A stretch of DNA of 46,694 bases from a virus. Of the stretch, positions 20,544-28,765 are shown one piece after another. Positions within the stretch are counted from its first letter, which is position 1, and each line of letters starts with the position of its first letter. Below the pieces are notes generated by a model that ran no database searches, had not been told where the DNA came from, and worked only from the letters and a program-made list of their open reading frames with translations. The translations under genes were made by a program, and so were the position numbers. The stretch lies in the IMG/VR virus record IMGVR_UViG_3300005841_000043, positions 1 through 46,694 of that record; one strand, given 5' to 3'.

Positions 20544-22289
20544 ATGACAAAACCATCTCGCCCGTCCAAGAAGCCCATCGCACTAACCCAGGCCCAGGCG
20601 TACGCCGTGGCCGCCGCTGCGCAGGTCGACCCGCGCACGGTCAAGCGCGTGGCAGCTGGACTGCCGACGCGGCAAATGGTCACCGACCGAGTCATGTCCG
20701 CGCTCAAGTCGCTGGGCATTCTGGTGGCGCTTCTCGTCGTCGGCTGCGGAATCCCGAAGCCGGGCGCATCGCCGGAGGAGGCAGCTAACGTGGCGTCTAC
20801 TGTCTCGCTGGTTCAAATGCTCGCGGCTGGCATGGCCACGTCAGCCGGGCTTCCGCTCGCGTCTGGGCGCGCCCGGTTTTATCTCCCCTCCACGCTGACG
20901 CCGGTGTCTGTCTACGCAGACAGCGCCGCTGCGACGCCCATCTCGCCGCCGCTGATTCTGACCGCGGGAGGCACAGGCATCGCGTACACGAAGGTCCCCA
21001 CGCGGATGGTGGTGAAGGACTCGACGGACACCACGACCGTGTTTGACGGCCTGGTCAACATCGATCGCGCCGAGCAGGCGTACATCCAGAGCACGTCGAT
21101 CAACGGAGGCACGGAGACCACGCTACAGGCGTGGCTCGACGCCTACAGCACGTCGTTCGGTGGGTCGGCCGGGCTCTGGAAGATCAAGACATCGGCGTCG
21201 GCGGTAGAGCGCAACCTGATTGACCTGCTTTTTGACAATGCACGGACCAGCGTCAAGAGCTTCGGCGCGGCAGGGGACGGCATCGCCGACGACACGGCGG
21301 AAATTCAGGCGGCTATTGACTATGTCGTATCAATCGGCGGCGGTGACGTGTTCTTCCCTCCCGGTACGTATCTGACAAGCTCCCCTCTGACTCTCGGCGC
21401 AACGGCTCCCACTGTCTCGTTCGTGGGCGCATCTTATTTCGCCAGCGTCATCAAGAACACCAACACGGCCACTAACACGTTCACCATCGCCACGGGAAAT
21501 CCGACGAACTTCAAGAACATCGGGATTTCTCACTCGTCGACATCTACCGGAATCGCCGTGTCATCGACAGGCGGATCAACTCTTTCCATTGATAATTGCA
21601 AATTCCTCAATCACGCAAAGCTGGTCGCCTCTCCAGCTAGCGTTCTCATGCTCAATTCCATATTGACGACGGCACCGGCTAGCGTCCTCGGGGCGCTCGC
21701 CCTCACGGGGAACGCGACGTCAACCATCATCGGCAGCACGCTGACGTCCGTTGCCGGCAGCGGGGTCACCACGCTAGCCGGGTCGCTGAATCTGGTTTTG
21801 ATCGGCTGTGTAGTAAGCGGGGCCACGGCCGCGATCGATCTTGGGTCAACGTCGTCACTGTTCGCATACGGAGTGGTCAGCGGGAACGGGGCCGGGTATC
21901 GCGCAGCGGCCACCGTGGGGGCGGTATTCGCCTACGGCTCCAGCCTGGGGACCGTCATCGACGGCCGGACCGGAGCGCCGGTGAACTATGTATTCGCTGG
22001 GGCGAACAATATGACTCCGCTCCCACTCCAAGCGGACGTCATTCGCGTTGAACAGCAGACCGGCGCCGTCGTCACAACCATCAACAACATCGCCGCCATC
22101 GGCTTCAAGACGTTCACGCTCATCTGCTCGAACACGTCCGGGGGCGGCTCCACCTTCACGTTCGGGGCGAACTATGTGCTGTCCGCGGCGGTCACGCCAG
22201 CGGCCGGGAACCGCGTGAGCTTGCTACTCGCCTACGATTCAATCTCCGGCAAGACCTACGAAGTCGGGAGGGCGGCGACCGCGAACTGA
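20544..22289 (+). CDS. Tailspike with pectate-lyase-like beta-helix and odd N-terminus
   Basis: 581 aa in one open frame. A tail-fibre head segment about residues 85-185 (TVSLVQMLAAGMATSAGLPL, RMVVKDSTDTTTVFDG) and a right-handed beta-helix from VKSFGAAGDGIADDTAEIQA (about 236-255) onward, the signature of pectate-lyase-superfamily tailspikes that bind or cleave surface polysaccharide. Upstream, residues 15-57 resemble a helix-turn-helix (QVDPRTVKRVAAGLPTRQMV) and 51-68 a lipoprotein signal (MSALKSLGILVALLVVGC). A strong internal ribosome-binding site precedes GTG 20790, which would give a conventional 499-aa spike. Both starts may be used. Overlapping plus-frame 20504-20788 is low-complexity and rejected. 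Confidence 0.8.
   Translation: MTKPSRPSKKPIALTQAQAYAVAAAAQVDPRTVKRVAAGLPTRQMVTDRVMSALKSLGILVALLVVGCGIPKPGASPEEAANVASTVSLVQMLAAGMATSAGLPLASGRARFYLPSTLTPVSVYADSAAATPISPPLILTAGGTGIAYTKVPTRMVVKDSTDTTTVFDGLVNIDRAEQAYIQSTSINGGTETTLQAWLDAYSTSFGGSAGLWKIKTSASAVERNLIDLLFDNARTSVKSFGAAGDGIADDTAEIQAAIDYVVSIGGGDVFFPPGTYLTSSPLTLGATAPTVSFVGASYFASVIKNTNTATNTFTIATGNPTNFKNIGISHSSTSTGIAVSSTGGSTLSIDNCKFLNHAKLVASPASVLMLNSILTTAPASVLGALALTGNATSTIIGSTLTSVAGSGVTTLAGSLNLVLIGCVVSGATAAIDLGSTSSLFAYGVVSGNGAGYRAAATVGAVFAYGSSLGTVIDGRTGAPVNYVFAGANNMTPLPLQADVIRVEQQTGAVVTTINNIAAIGFKTFTLICSNTSGGGSTFTFGANYVLSAAVTPAAGNRVSLLLAYDSISGKTYEVGRAATAN
20774..20792 (+). promoter_or_regulatory. Internal ribosome-binding site and GTG start of tailspike
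   Basis: GGAGGAGG (20774-20781) then eight bases to GTG 20790. It is far stronger than the site before ATG 20544, which has only a GTGGG. It suggests the main tailspike product begins at 20790 (ASTVSLVQMLAAG), and that the upstream HTH/lipobox-like codons make a second, longer product or a separate reading that lost its stop codon. Confidence 0.6.
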
Positions 22290-22297
22290 ATGCCTAA

Positions 22298-22378
22298 CGT
22301 CGCCGAAAAACAAAACCCCCTGGCCGTGAAGCTCAGGGGGCCCGAGCCTCTCGGCTCGACACGCCGTTCTCGGCGACG
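22298..22378 (-). terminator. Multibranched fold containing a leftward intrinsic terminator
   Basis: Outer stem CGTCGCCGA (22298-22306) with TCGGCGACG (22370-22378). Inside, hairpin 1 is CCCCCTG/CAGGGGG (22316-22322, 22334-22340) and hairpin 2 is CCGAG/CTCGG (22342-22346, 22350-22354). On the minus strand hairpin 1 is followed directly by TTTTGTTTTT, a textbook intrinsic terminator for leftward transcription, although no leftward gene is near. Read rightward the fold lacks a T tract. It follows the tailspike stop directly. Confidence 0.6.
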
Positions 22379-22540
22379 TGGAACCATGACCTTGACGCCT
22401 TCGCGGGCTTCTGTCAAGCTTCGCTGCGATGCGTTCTCGGCGCCTCGTTGTCGTAGATTTTACGTCCCCGGCTCAATGGCCGGTGAAGCCAAATGCCGTG
22501 AGGTCACTTCCGATCCGCACTATGGCCAGGGGGCGCGCAG
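22379..22540. other. Gap after tailspike, no clear gene
   Basis: About 160 bases with no convincing gene; an 87-aa frame from 22290 and a 79-aa frame from 22429 run through it but are Arg/Pro-rich and overlap each other. It holds CTTGAC/GTCAAG as a 6-bp inverted repeat spaced by 16 bases (starting near 22391) and a second GTTCTCGGCG like that in the preceding fold. Confidence 0.35.
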
Positions 22541-22741
22541 ATGGGGCGCGTAGGATCGAAGATGGGCGGCACACCACCCGCCGTGACCTATGGGCCTGTC
22601 AGAGCCCGCGACCACGAACGTCTAAAACTGGCGGCCTCCGGGCTGTACCGGCGTTCGACCGCGAGTAGCAGCAGGCGTCAGATTCAGCGGGCCGCAGAGC
22701 CTACCCCGGACCAGGGGTATCCCATCCGTGTGCCCGCATGA
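22541..22741 (+). CDS. Small basic protein, 66 aa
   Basis: Ends in ATGA overlap with the gp10-like gene. Start is ATG 22541 or ATG 22562 (the latter with AGGA six bases upstream). Contains VTYGPVRARDHERLKLAASG and LYRRSTASSSRRQIQRAAEP: basic, probably partly disordered. Not recognised; may be a tail accessory or completion protein. Confidence 0.5.
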   Translation: MGRVGSKMGGTPPAVTYGPVRARDHERLKLAASGLYRRSTASSSRRQIQRAAEPTPDQGYPIRVPA

Positions 22742-24162
22742 TGGCGTCGGTCGACATCTCGGCTGGCGTGGTCTCAACGGCAGATGACGTCAGTTCCGCA
22801 CCCTCTCGCGTGGTCAACTTCATGCCCGACGTCGCCGGTGTTCAGCGCCCACGCCCCGGCCTTGTCGCGTACACCACGACCGGCCTGGGAACCTCGCCCA
22901 TCATCGGCCTGTATCGCTGGAAGACCTGGCTCGTCGCCGTCACCGCTGACCGCAAGATTTGGGCGCTGGCCGACGGCGCTCCGACGGCATGGGTCGCGCT
23001 GTCAGATGCAACGGCGGCGACCAAGCTCGACAACCTGCGCCTGCCCGTCTTCGCCGAGTCACCATCGTTCCTGTACATCGCCGGTGGCGGCCTGATTCAG
23101 AAGTGGACGGGCGTTGGCCTGACCGCTCGCCTGGGTGGCTCGTCGCCGTCCACCAGCTTCATCATCAACATCGGCCAGCGCCTCGTCGCCATCGACCTGA
23201 CGAATCCAGGGCGCTTCCTGTACTCCGACCTCGGCGAAGGGAACGACGCGACATGGGGCGCTCTCAACTTCCAGACGGCCGAATCTCGCCCCGACGGCCT
23301 GGTCGCGCTGTACGAGAACACCGCAGAGGCGGCCCTATTCGGTACGTCATCGCTTGAAATCTACGGACTCTCGACTGACCCGCTCATCCCGTACCAGCGC
23401 ATCAACACGCTGAACATCGGTCTTCTCGCGGCGTATTCCGTCGTCCGCGTCGACTCGTTCTACTTCCTGCTCGACGACAAGCGCCGCATCATCAAGACCG
23501 ACGGGCGCTCGTACGAGAACGCCAGCGAGGCGATTCAGCGCGACTTGCTGAGGCTGGCGACCGTGTCCGACTGCTACGGGTACCGCGAGCGCACCGACCG
23601 CAACGACTGCCTGGTGTTCGTCTTCCCGACGGAGCGGCGCGCGTGGGCGATGGACATGGGATCGAAGAAGTGGGCTGAGCGCGGCATCTACGATGGTGTC
23701 TCGGTGAATGGGACGTGGGACGTCGCCGCGGCTGCATACTGGGATGCGCTCAACCTGAACGTCTGCGCGCGGACCGCCACGCTTGGTCTGTCGTACGTCG
23801 ACACGGACACGCGGACCGACTACGGCTCGACGCTGCTCTCCGAGTTGGTCACCGGCTGGCAGGACTTCGGGACGGCGAACCGGAAACGCAGCGCGCGCCT
23901 GCGGGTCGTCATGCGCCGGGGGACGGCCACGCTTGGGGCGACGGGCGGTCAGCTGGAAATCGCCACCCAGAGCGACGGCCTCGGGTGGTCTGGCTTCAAG
24001 CAAATCGACGTCGGGCAGCCGTCGGACCTACAGCAATCGAAGGACCTGCGCGTAGGCGGCGTGTTTCGGCGTCGTCGCTACTGGGTGCGCTACTCGGGCA
24101 GCGACGAGCTTTCGATCGCCGGGCTGTACGATGACGTCGAAGACCTGGAGGCAACCGGATGA
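22738..24162 (+). CDS. Tail hub / DNA stabilisation protein, P22 gp10-like
   Basis: 474 aa. The N-terminus (SSAPSRVVNFMPDVAGVQRP, RPGL) matches the start of P22 gp10-type packaged-DNA stabilisation proteins, where a conserved N-x-x-P-D-x-x-G-x-x-R-x-R-P-G-L introduces a beta-propeller-like body (GLYRWKTWLVAVT, RKIWALADG, FLYIAGGGLIQKW, RFLYSDLGEGND). The C-terminal part is beta-rich and basic (RVVMRRGTATLG, GGVFRRRRYWVRYSG). It forms the tail hub below the adaptor and holds the packaged DNA. Position after gp4-like and tailspike genes fits. Confidence 0.8.
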   Translation: MMASVDISAGVVSTADDVSSAPSRVVNFMPDVAGVQRPRPGLVAYTTTGLGTSPIIGLYRWKTWLVAVTADRKIWALADGAPTAWVALSDATAATKLDNLRLPVFAESPSFLYIAGGGLIQKWTGVGLTARLGGSSPSTSFIINIGQRLVAIDLTNPGRFLYSDLGEGNDATWGALNFQTAESRPDGLVALYENTAEAALFGTSSLEIYGLSTDPLIPYQRINTLNIGLLAAYSVVRVDSFYFLLDDKRRIIKTDGRSYENASEAIQRDLLRLATVSDCYGYRERTDRNDCLVFVFPTERRAWAMDMGSKKWAERGIYDGVSVNGTWDVAAAAYWDALNLNVCARTATLGLSYVDTDTRTDYGSTLLSELVTGWQDFGTANRKRSARLRVVMRRGTATLGATGGQLEIATQSDGLGWSGFKQIDVGQPSDLQQSKDLRVGGVFRRRRYWVRYSGSDELSIAGLYDDVEDLEATG

Positions 24163-24365
24163 GGCCCGTCACCGAGAACATGTCCCAGAAAGAGCTTATC
24201 GCGGTCGTGCGCGAGCTGGCGACGCGGGCCGTTCCGCTCGACACCACGGGCGCCCCGGCTGCGTCGGCGTCGTTCAAGGGCCAACTAGCCATCGACGAGG
24301 GCGTTGCGGCATACATCGCGGTCAGCGTCGGCCTTGGTGCAGCGGACTGGGTGTTGATCTCGTGA
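24159..24365 (+). CDS. Hypothetical protein, 68 aa
   Basis: Starts in ATGA overlap with the hub gene. Helical N-terminus (ENMSQKELIAVVRELATRAV) then a beta-like half (DEGVAAYIAVSVGLGAADWVL). Soluble, unknown. Pattern with an N-terminal amphipathic helix may indicate a small virion or tail-assembly protein. Confidence 0.7.
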   Translation: MRPVTENMSQKELIAVVRELATRAVPLDTTGAPAASASFKGQLAIDEGVAAYIAVSVGLGAADWVLIS

Positions 24366-24395
24366 CGGTGGTACCATCGCAGGAAGAGGTAAGCC

Positions 24396-25175
24396 ATGGG
24401 TGATGTTTTCGGTGACAACGGACTGCTTAACATTGACCGGTCTAAGCCGCTCACGCCGAACCCCGACGGCTCATACACCTACTACACAACGACAGGCGGA
24501 ACTGGCACTGCTCGCCAAGGGGACCGCACAGGCGTTGTCGAGTCATTTGCCGACTTGGCCCATAACGCGATATCCGGCGTCACGGGGCTCGCCAAGTCGC
24601 CCGGCTACGACACCGCGGCCCAAGGCGCCAAGGAAGCCCAGGCGTACCTTCAGCAGCTGTCGCAGACGGCCTGGGACCGGCAGATGCAGGGGTTGCAAGG
24701 CGCGCTCGGGTCGTTCGGGGCCTATGACGCCCTGTCGAATCAGCTGATTCCGCGCCACGGCGGACCATCGCCCGGGCAGGGTGGCGGAATGCCCGGCGCT
24801 GGAGGCCCATCGTCGCCGCCGAACCCGTCCCTTCCGCCTCCCGGCACCGTGCCAACGACAGGATATCGCCCGCCTGTCGGCGCAACCCGCACGCCTCTTA
24901 CCCCGCCAGACGCGCCGCCCGCCCTTCCGCCTCCGGGTACGCCGACGACCGGGTATGTGCCGCCGACCGGCGCCACGCGTACGCCGCTCAACCCGCCCCC
25001 GGCCTTGCCGCCTCCCCCGTCGTATGCCCCTCCCGCGCTGCCGCCTCCGGGATCACCCGTCGCGCTGCCTCCTCCGGGCGGTGGGTCGTACGCGGCCCCC
25101 GCGCTGCCCCCGCCCGGGACCGACATTTTGCAGCAACTGGCATTGATGGCCCGCAGCGGCCGGGGGTCATTCTGA
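24396..25175 (+). CDS. Proline-rich virion protein, 259 aa (ejection candidate)
   Basis: GAGG is six bases before ATG 24396. Residues 1-120 are a folded N-part with a helix (TAAQGAKEAQAYLQQLSQTA); 125-240 are tandem proline-rich repeats, recurring ALPPPG and the segment VGATRTPL-T/N-P. Followed by a short helix (DILQQLALMARSG). Located between tail hub and two large internal proteins, so probably one of the proteins injected ahead of the DNA. Low-complexity repeats may extend through the envelope; inference. Confidence 0.7.
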   Translation: MGDVFGDNGLLNIDRSKPLTPNPDGSYTYYTTTGGTGTARQGDRTGVVESFADLAHNAISGVTGLAKSPGYDTAAQGAKEAQAYLQQLSQTAWDRQMQGLQGALGSFGAYDALSNQLIPRHGGPSPGQGGGMPGAGGPSSPPNPSLPPPGTVPTTGYRPPVGATRTPLTPPDAPPALPPPGTPTTGYVPPTGATRTPLNPPPALPPPPSYAPPALPPPGSPVALPPPGGGSYAAPALPPPGTDILQQLALMARSGRGSF

Positions 25176-27235
25176 TGTCCAGCTATGACGACTGGCTGAA
25201 AGACTACAACTCCAAGATCGGAACTGGCACCGCGTCAGACCCCAGCGTCTGGCAGAGTGACCCGCGCTCGAACCCCAACAACATCATGGGGAACTTCTAC
25301 AACCCCGAGACCAAGCAGGGCTACTCTGACTTCCTGAACCCTGCGCTTCAGGCCAGTCCGGGCGGCACTGCCGTTGCGCCGGGCACGGCCGGCTACGCAG
25401 ACCCGAACACGCCCGGCTTCTACTCGGGCGCCACGGGCTCTGCCTACGGCGTGCAGCCCGGAAGCTACGGCTACTCGGCGCCCTCGACAAGCAGCGGCGG
25501 AAGCACCGGATCGACCGCGGCTGACCAAGCTTACAGCCAGTCGGCGCCGAACTACTACACGCAGCAGCTGAACTTCAGCGGCGGCACGTCGCAGTTCTCG
25601 CCCACCGGCTCCACCGGGCCCGCCCAGCCGACCTACTACGGCGGGGCGGCCACCGCTTCGCAGTACCCGCAGACCAGCGGCGGCTACAACCCGTCGGCGT
25701 CAAGCGGGCAGGCCGGCCAGCTGCAAAACAACACCTGGTGGGGCGACCCGGCGCAGGCGTCGCTCGAAAACGCGTTCGCGCAGTACGGGCAGCAGCTGCT
25801 CAGCCCGACCAACACGGCGCAGTTGAACGCCTCCAATCCCTACGGCACCGCGCTTCAGGGCGAGATGCTGGGGCAAAATGCCTCGGCGCTGTACGGCAAC
25901 ACCACGAACAGCCTGAACAACCTGGCGAACGTGAATGCCAACGTCAACATGCCGTCGGAGCTTGCCCAGAACTCGGGGTCGCTGGCGGGCATCTACGGCA
26001 GCGCGAACAACGCACAGGGGTACCTCCCGGGCGCGCTGTCCAGCCTGGCGCAGCCGTCCGAGCTGGCGCAGCAGGCTGGGAAGATCGGGGGCTACTACGG
26101 CCAGGCCGGCAACGCCGCTGGCTACCTCGGCGGGGCGTTGAACAGCCTCGGCCAGCCGACCGCGCTCGACCAGGCGGCGCCGAACATCACCGGGAACTAC
26201 AACAGCGCCCAGAACGCGCAGGGCTGGCTCAGCCAGATTGGGGCCCAGCTTGGCGGACCCGGCGCGCTGGAGCAGTTCGCGGCGTCCGACCTGAACGGCA
26301 CGAACCCCTACTATGACCGCGTCGGCCAGCAGGGGCGGGCGGCCATCGACCAGTCCGTGGCGGCCCGCGGCGCGTACGGCTCGGGCGGCGCGCTCGCATC
26401 GCTGGGCAACTATCAGAGCGGCCTCGACGCGCAGAAGTACCAGCAGGAGGGGCAGCTCCAGGGCTCCGCGCAGGCCGCCCAGCAAGCGCGGCTTGGTCTG
26501 GGCGGGCAGTTGTCCTCGGCGGCGGACGCAAGCGCCCTGAGCCGCGGCAATGCGCTCCAGGGGCTCGCGCAGAACCAGACCGCCAACCGGCTCCAGGGAT
26601 TGCAACTCGGCGGGCAGCTATCCCAGGCCGCCGACACGGGCGCGCTGAACCAGGGCAACGCCTATGCCAATCTGGCACAGAACATGTTCGGGAATCGGCT
26701 GGCCTCGACGCAGCTCGGGGGGCAACTCTCCAGCGCGGCGGACACCAGCGCCCTGAATCAGGCAAACGGCCTGTCATCGCTCTACCAGAACATGTTCGGC
26801 GACCGCATGCAGGCGCAGCAGCTTGGGGTCACGGCGAACAGCGCGGCCGACGCCTCGAACATCGCACGCCTCGCCGGCATGACGAACATGGTCAACAACG
26901 GCGACCAAACGACGCTCGCCCGTCTGGCCGGTCAAGGCACGCTCGCCAACCAGGCCGACACGACCGGACTCAACTACCTCAACTCGTACTTCAACCAGGC
27001 GGGCGCGGCACAGCAGGCGGGCGGCCAACGGGTCAACTCGCAGTTGGACCGGCAGCTCCAAGAGGCCATCGCGCAGGCCGGCCTCTACGGCGGGTTCTAC
27101 GGCCAAGGCGGTCAGCAGTCGGTGGAGGCGGGCGTGGGCTCGGCCAATGCCGGGGCGAACGCGGCCCAGCTGACCGGGCAGGGGCAGAATTCCGGGTATA
27201 AGAACCTGTTCGACCTCGGCAGTCTGTTTCTATAG
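25175..27235 (+). CDS. Large repeat-rich internal virion/ejection protein
   Basis: 686 aa. N-terminal 200 residues Gly/Ser/Tyr-rich and low complexity; then two repeat families: about 260-340, S-E-L-A-Q-x..G-Y-L-x-G-A-L-x-S-L-x-Q-P units; about 430-570, roughly 34-residue units of the form LGGQLSSAADASALSRGNA followed by L-x-x-L-x-Q-N. A stretch RAAIDQSVAARGAYGSGGAL precedes the second family, a pattern known from phage internal proteins. Likely helical and ejected with the DNA. No enzymatic motif seen. Starts in TGATG overlap. Confidence 0.75.
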   Translation: MSSYDDWLKDYNSKIGTGTASDPSVWQSDPRSNPNNIMGNFYNPETKQGYSDFLNPALQASPGGTAVAPGTAGYADPNTPGFYSGATGSAYGVQPGSYGYSAPSTSSGGSTGSTAADQAYSQSAPNYYTQQLNFSGGTSQFSPTGSTGPAQPTYYGGAATASQYPQTSGGYNPSASSGQAGQLQNNTWWGDPAQASLENAFAQYGQQLLSPTNTAQLNASNPYGTALQGEMLGQNASALYGNTTNSLNNLANVNANVNMPSELAQNSGSLAGIYGSANNAQGYLPGALSSLAQPSELAQQAGKIGGYYGQAGNAAGYLGGALNSLGQPTALDQAAPNITGNYNSAQNAQGWLSQIGAQLGGPGALEQFAASDLNGTNPYYDRVGQQGRAAIDQSVAARGAYGSGGALASLGNYQSGLDAQKYQQEGQLQGSAQAAQQARLGLGGQLSSAADASALSRGNALQGLAQNQTANRLQGLQLGGQLSQAADTGALNQGNAYANLAQNMFGNRLASTQLGGQLSSAADTSALNQANGLSSLYQNMFGDRMQAQQLGVTANSAADASNIARLAGMTNMVNNGDQTTLARLAGQGTLANQADTTGLNYLNSYFNQAGAAQQAGGQRVNSQLDRQLQEAIAQAGLYGGFYGQGGQQSVEAGVGSANAGANAAQLTGQGQNSGYKNLFDLGSLFL

Positions 27236-27250
27236 CGGGACGAATAAGTA

Positions 27251-28765
27251 ATGGCAGCCTACCAGCCAATCCAGATGCCGGGCGGGTCCGGCGATTTCAT
27301 GGGCGACGTGGTCGATCGGATCATGCGCGCCCGCGAAGCCTCCCGGAAGGCCGAACAGGACCGGGCGGAATTGCTGCTGCGACAGCAGGCGCTCGGCCAG
27401 CAGCAGCAGCTACAGAGCGCCCAGATTCAGAACTACCAGTCGGAGGCTGACCAGCGGAAGGCAGCTGAGGCCGACCGCCGCGCAGGCATCCAGCGCGAGG
27501 GAACGGCCGCCGTTATCGCTGCCCTCGACGCCGGCAAGCACGACCTGGCCAAGCAACAGGCCAAGCTGTACGGCATCGACATTTCGAAGGTCGCGCCGTC
27601 CGTCACGCAGATGCCGGGCAATACGACCATGGCGCCGCTGGGCATCGACCTGACGGCACCGCCGGCCGAAGGCGAAGACATGGCCGCCACCTTCGACCGA
27701 AACGCCAAGGCCATCGCGTCGAATGCCCCGCTGGCACCGAAAGAACCCACCGCCTGGAATATCAACGGTACGCCGTACGACCCGGCCAGCACTGAGGCCG
27801 CAATCGCCGCTGAGCGCGAGAAGACCGCCAAGCGCACCGAAGAGGCATTCAGCCCGCTGGGTTACGGCCCTGTGGCTGGCGCCCTCGCCCGCGGTGGCAC
27901 CGGGGCGAAGCCTGTCGAGGTCGATACGCTGATTTCGCAGCGGATGAAGGCTGACCAGGCGGAGCGCGACCGCCGCGAGATGCTGGACAGGCGCATCGAC
28001 GCGACCCAGGCGCAGCACGAACGCGAGAACCTGACGGTAGAACAGAAGCTTGCCGAGTCCGCCAAGAACCGGGCGGCCCGCATCGCGGCGGCGCAGGCCG
28101 GCGGCGGCGGCGCGCGGACCGATCAGGCGAACCTGTCCGGGTACAAGTACGCCGACCAGGTCGTACACCAAGCCGGCCAGGAGCTCGGTCTTCCGAAGCT
28201 GACCGAGACGCTGAACCTGTTTGATATTGCCAAGCAGGAGCTTGGAAAAGACTCCGGGGCTGCCCAAGTGGGCGCCCGCATGGTTGTCGAGCGCGCCCTT
28301 CGCGGCGGGCCTCCGACCCAGTACATGGACCAGCAAGAGGCGGCGCACCTGGGCGGCCTCTGGGCGCAGGTCACCGGAAAGCTTCAGACGGCAGCGAATG
28401 GTCAGCTCGGAGACGAGCAGCGCAAGGCCATCGCCGACGAATTGGACGCCGCACGCGAGCAGTTCATCGCCGCGCGCGAGCGCCGGCTGGGAGCCATCAA
28501 GCAGCGGCTGACCACTGACCCTGCCCTTCAGAACCTACGCGGGACGGCCAACGCCAGGTATCGCCAACTCGCCGAGGGAATGGGCGGCGGTAGCGAAGAC
28601 ATCTTCCCCGGCGAGGGCAACGCCCTTCCGCCTGTCGGGGCTGGGTCGGTCGCGGCGGCGGGCAAGGCTCAGCCGAAGACGGTGCGGGAGAAGCTAGCGC
28701 CCAAGGGCGACCAAGACGCGGAGGAGCGAAAGAAGCGCCTCCTGCGGGAGCTGGGCGGCCTGTGA
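27251..28765 (+). CDS. Coiled-coil internal virion/ejection protein, 504 aa
   Basis: A long charged coiled coil at about residues 25-90 (ASRKAEQDRAELLLRQQALG) and again about 230-290, followed by alpha-helical bundles (NLFDIAKQELGKDSGAAQVG) and a charged C-terminus. Composition (Gln, Ala, Arg) matches internal ejection proteins of podoviruses encoded after the tail genes. Acidic and basic patches suggest DNA or membrane contact. No family motif. Start ATG 27251 has a weak ribosome-binding site. Confidence 0.7.
   Translation: MAAYQPIQMPGGSGDFMGDVVDRIMRAREASRKAEQDRAELLLRQQALGQQQQLQSAQIQNYQSEADQRKAAEADRRAGIQREGTAAVIAALDAGKHDLAKQQAKLYGIDISKVAPSVTQMPGNTTMAPLGIDLTAPPAEGEDMAATFDRNAKAIASNAPLAPKEPTAWNINGTPYDPASTEAAIAAEREKTAKRTEEAFSPLGYGPVAGALARGGTGAKPVEVDTLISQRMKADQAERDRREMLDRRIDATQAQHERENLTVEQKLAESAKNRAARIAAAQAGGGGARTDQANLSGYKYADQVVHQAGQELGLPKLTETLNLFDIAKQELGKDSGAAQVGARMVVERALRGGPPTQYMDQQEAAHLGGLWAQVTGKLQTAANGQLGDEQRKAIADELDAAREQFIAARERRLGAIKQRLTTDPALQNLRGTANARYRQLAEGMGGGSEDIFPGEGNALPPVGAGSVAAAGKAQPKTVREKLAPKGDQDAEERKKRLLRELGGL

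Noticed and set aside
20504-20788. 94-codon frame starting in overlap with the adaptor stop
   Set aside because: Gly/Arg/Ala-rich without motifs; the overlapping 20544 frame shows structured HTH-like coding instead, though the TGATG start is a caution.
22298-22378. tRNA-like cloverleaf
   Set aside because: Three stems are present, but the loop of hairpin 1 is 11 bases, there is no anticodon loop, no proper T-arm and no acceptor end.
22290-22553. 87-codon frame directly after the tailspike
   Set aside because: Runs through a strong multibranched hairpin, Arg-rich, no ribosome-binding site apart from tailspike read-through. The structured RNA explanation is preferred.
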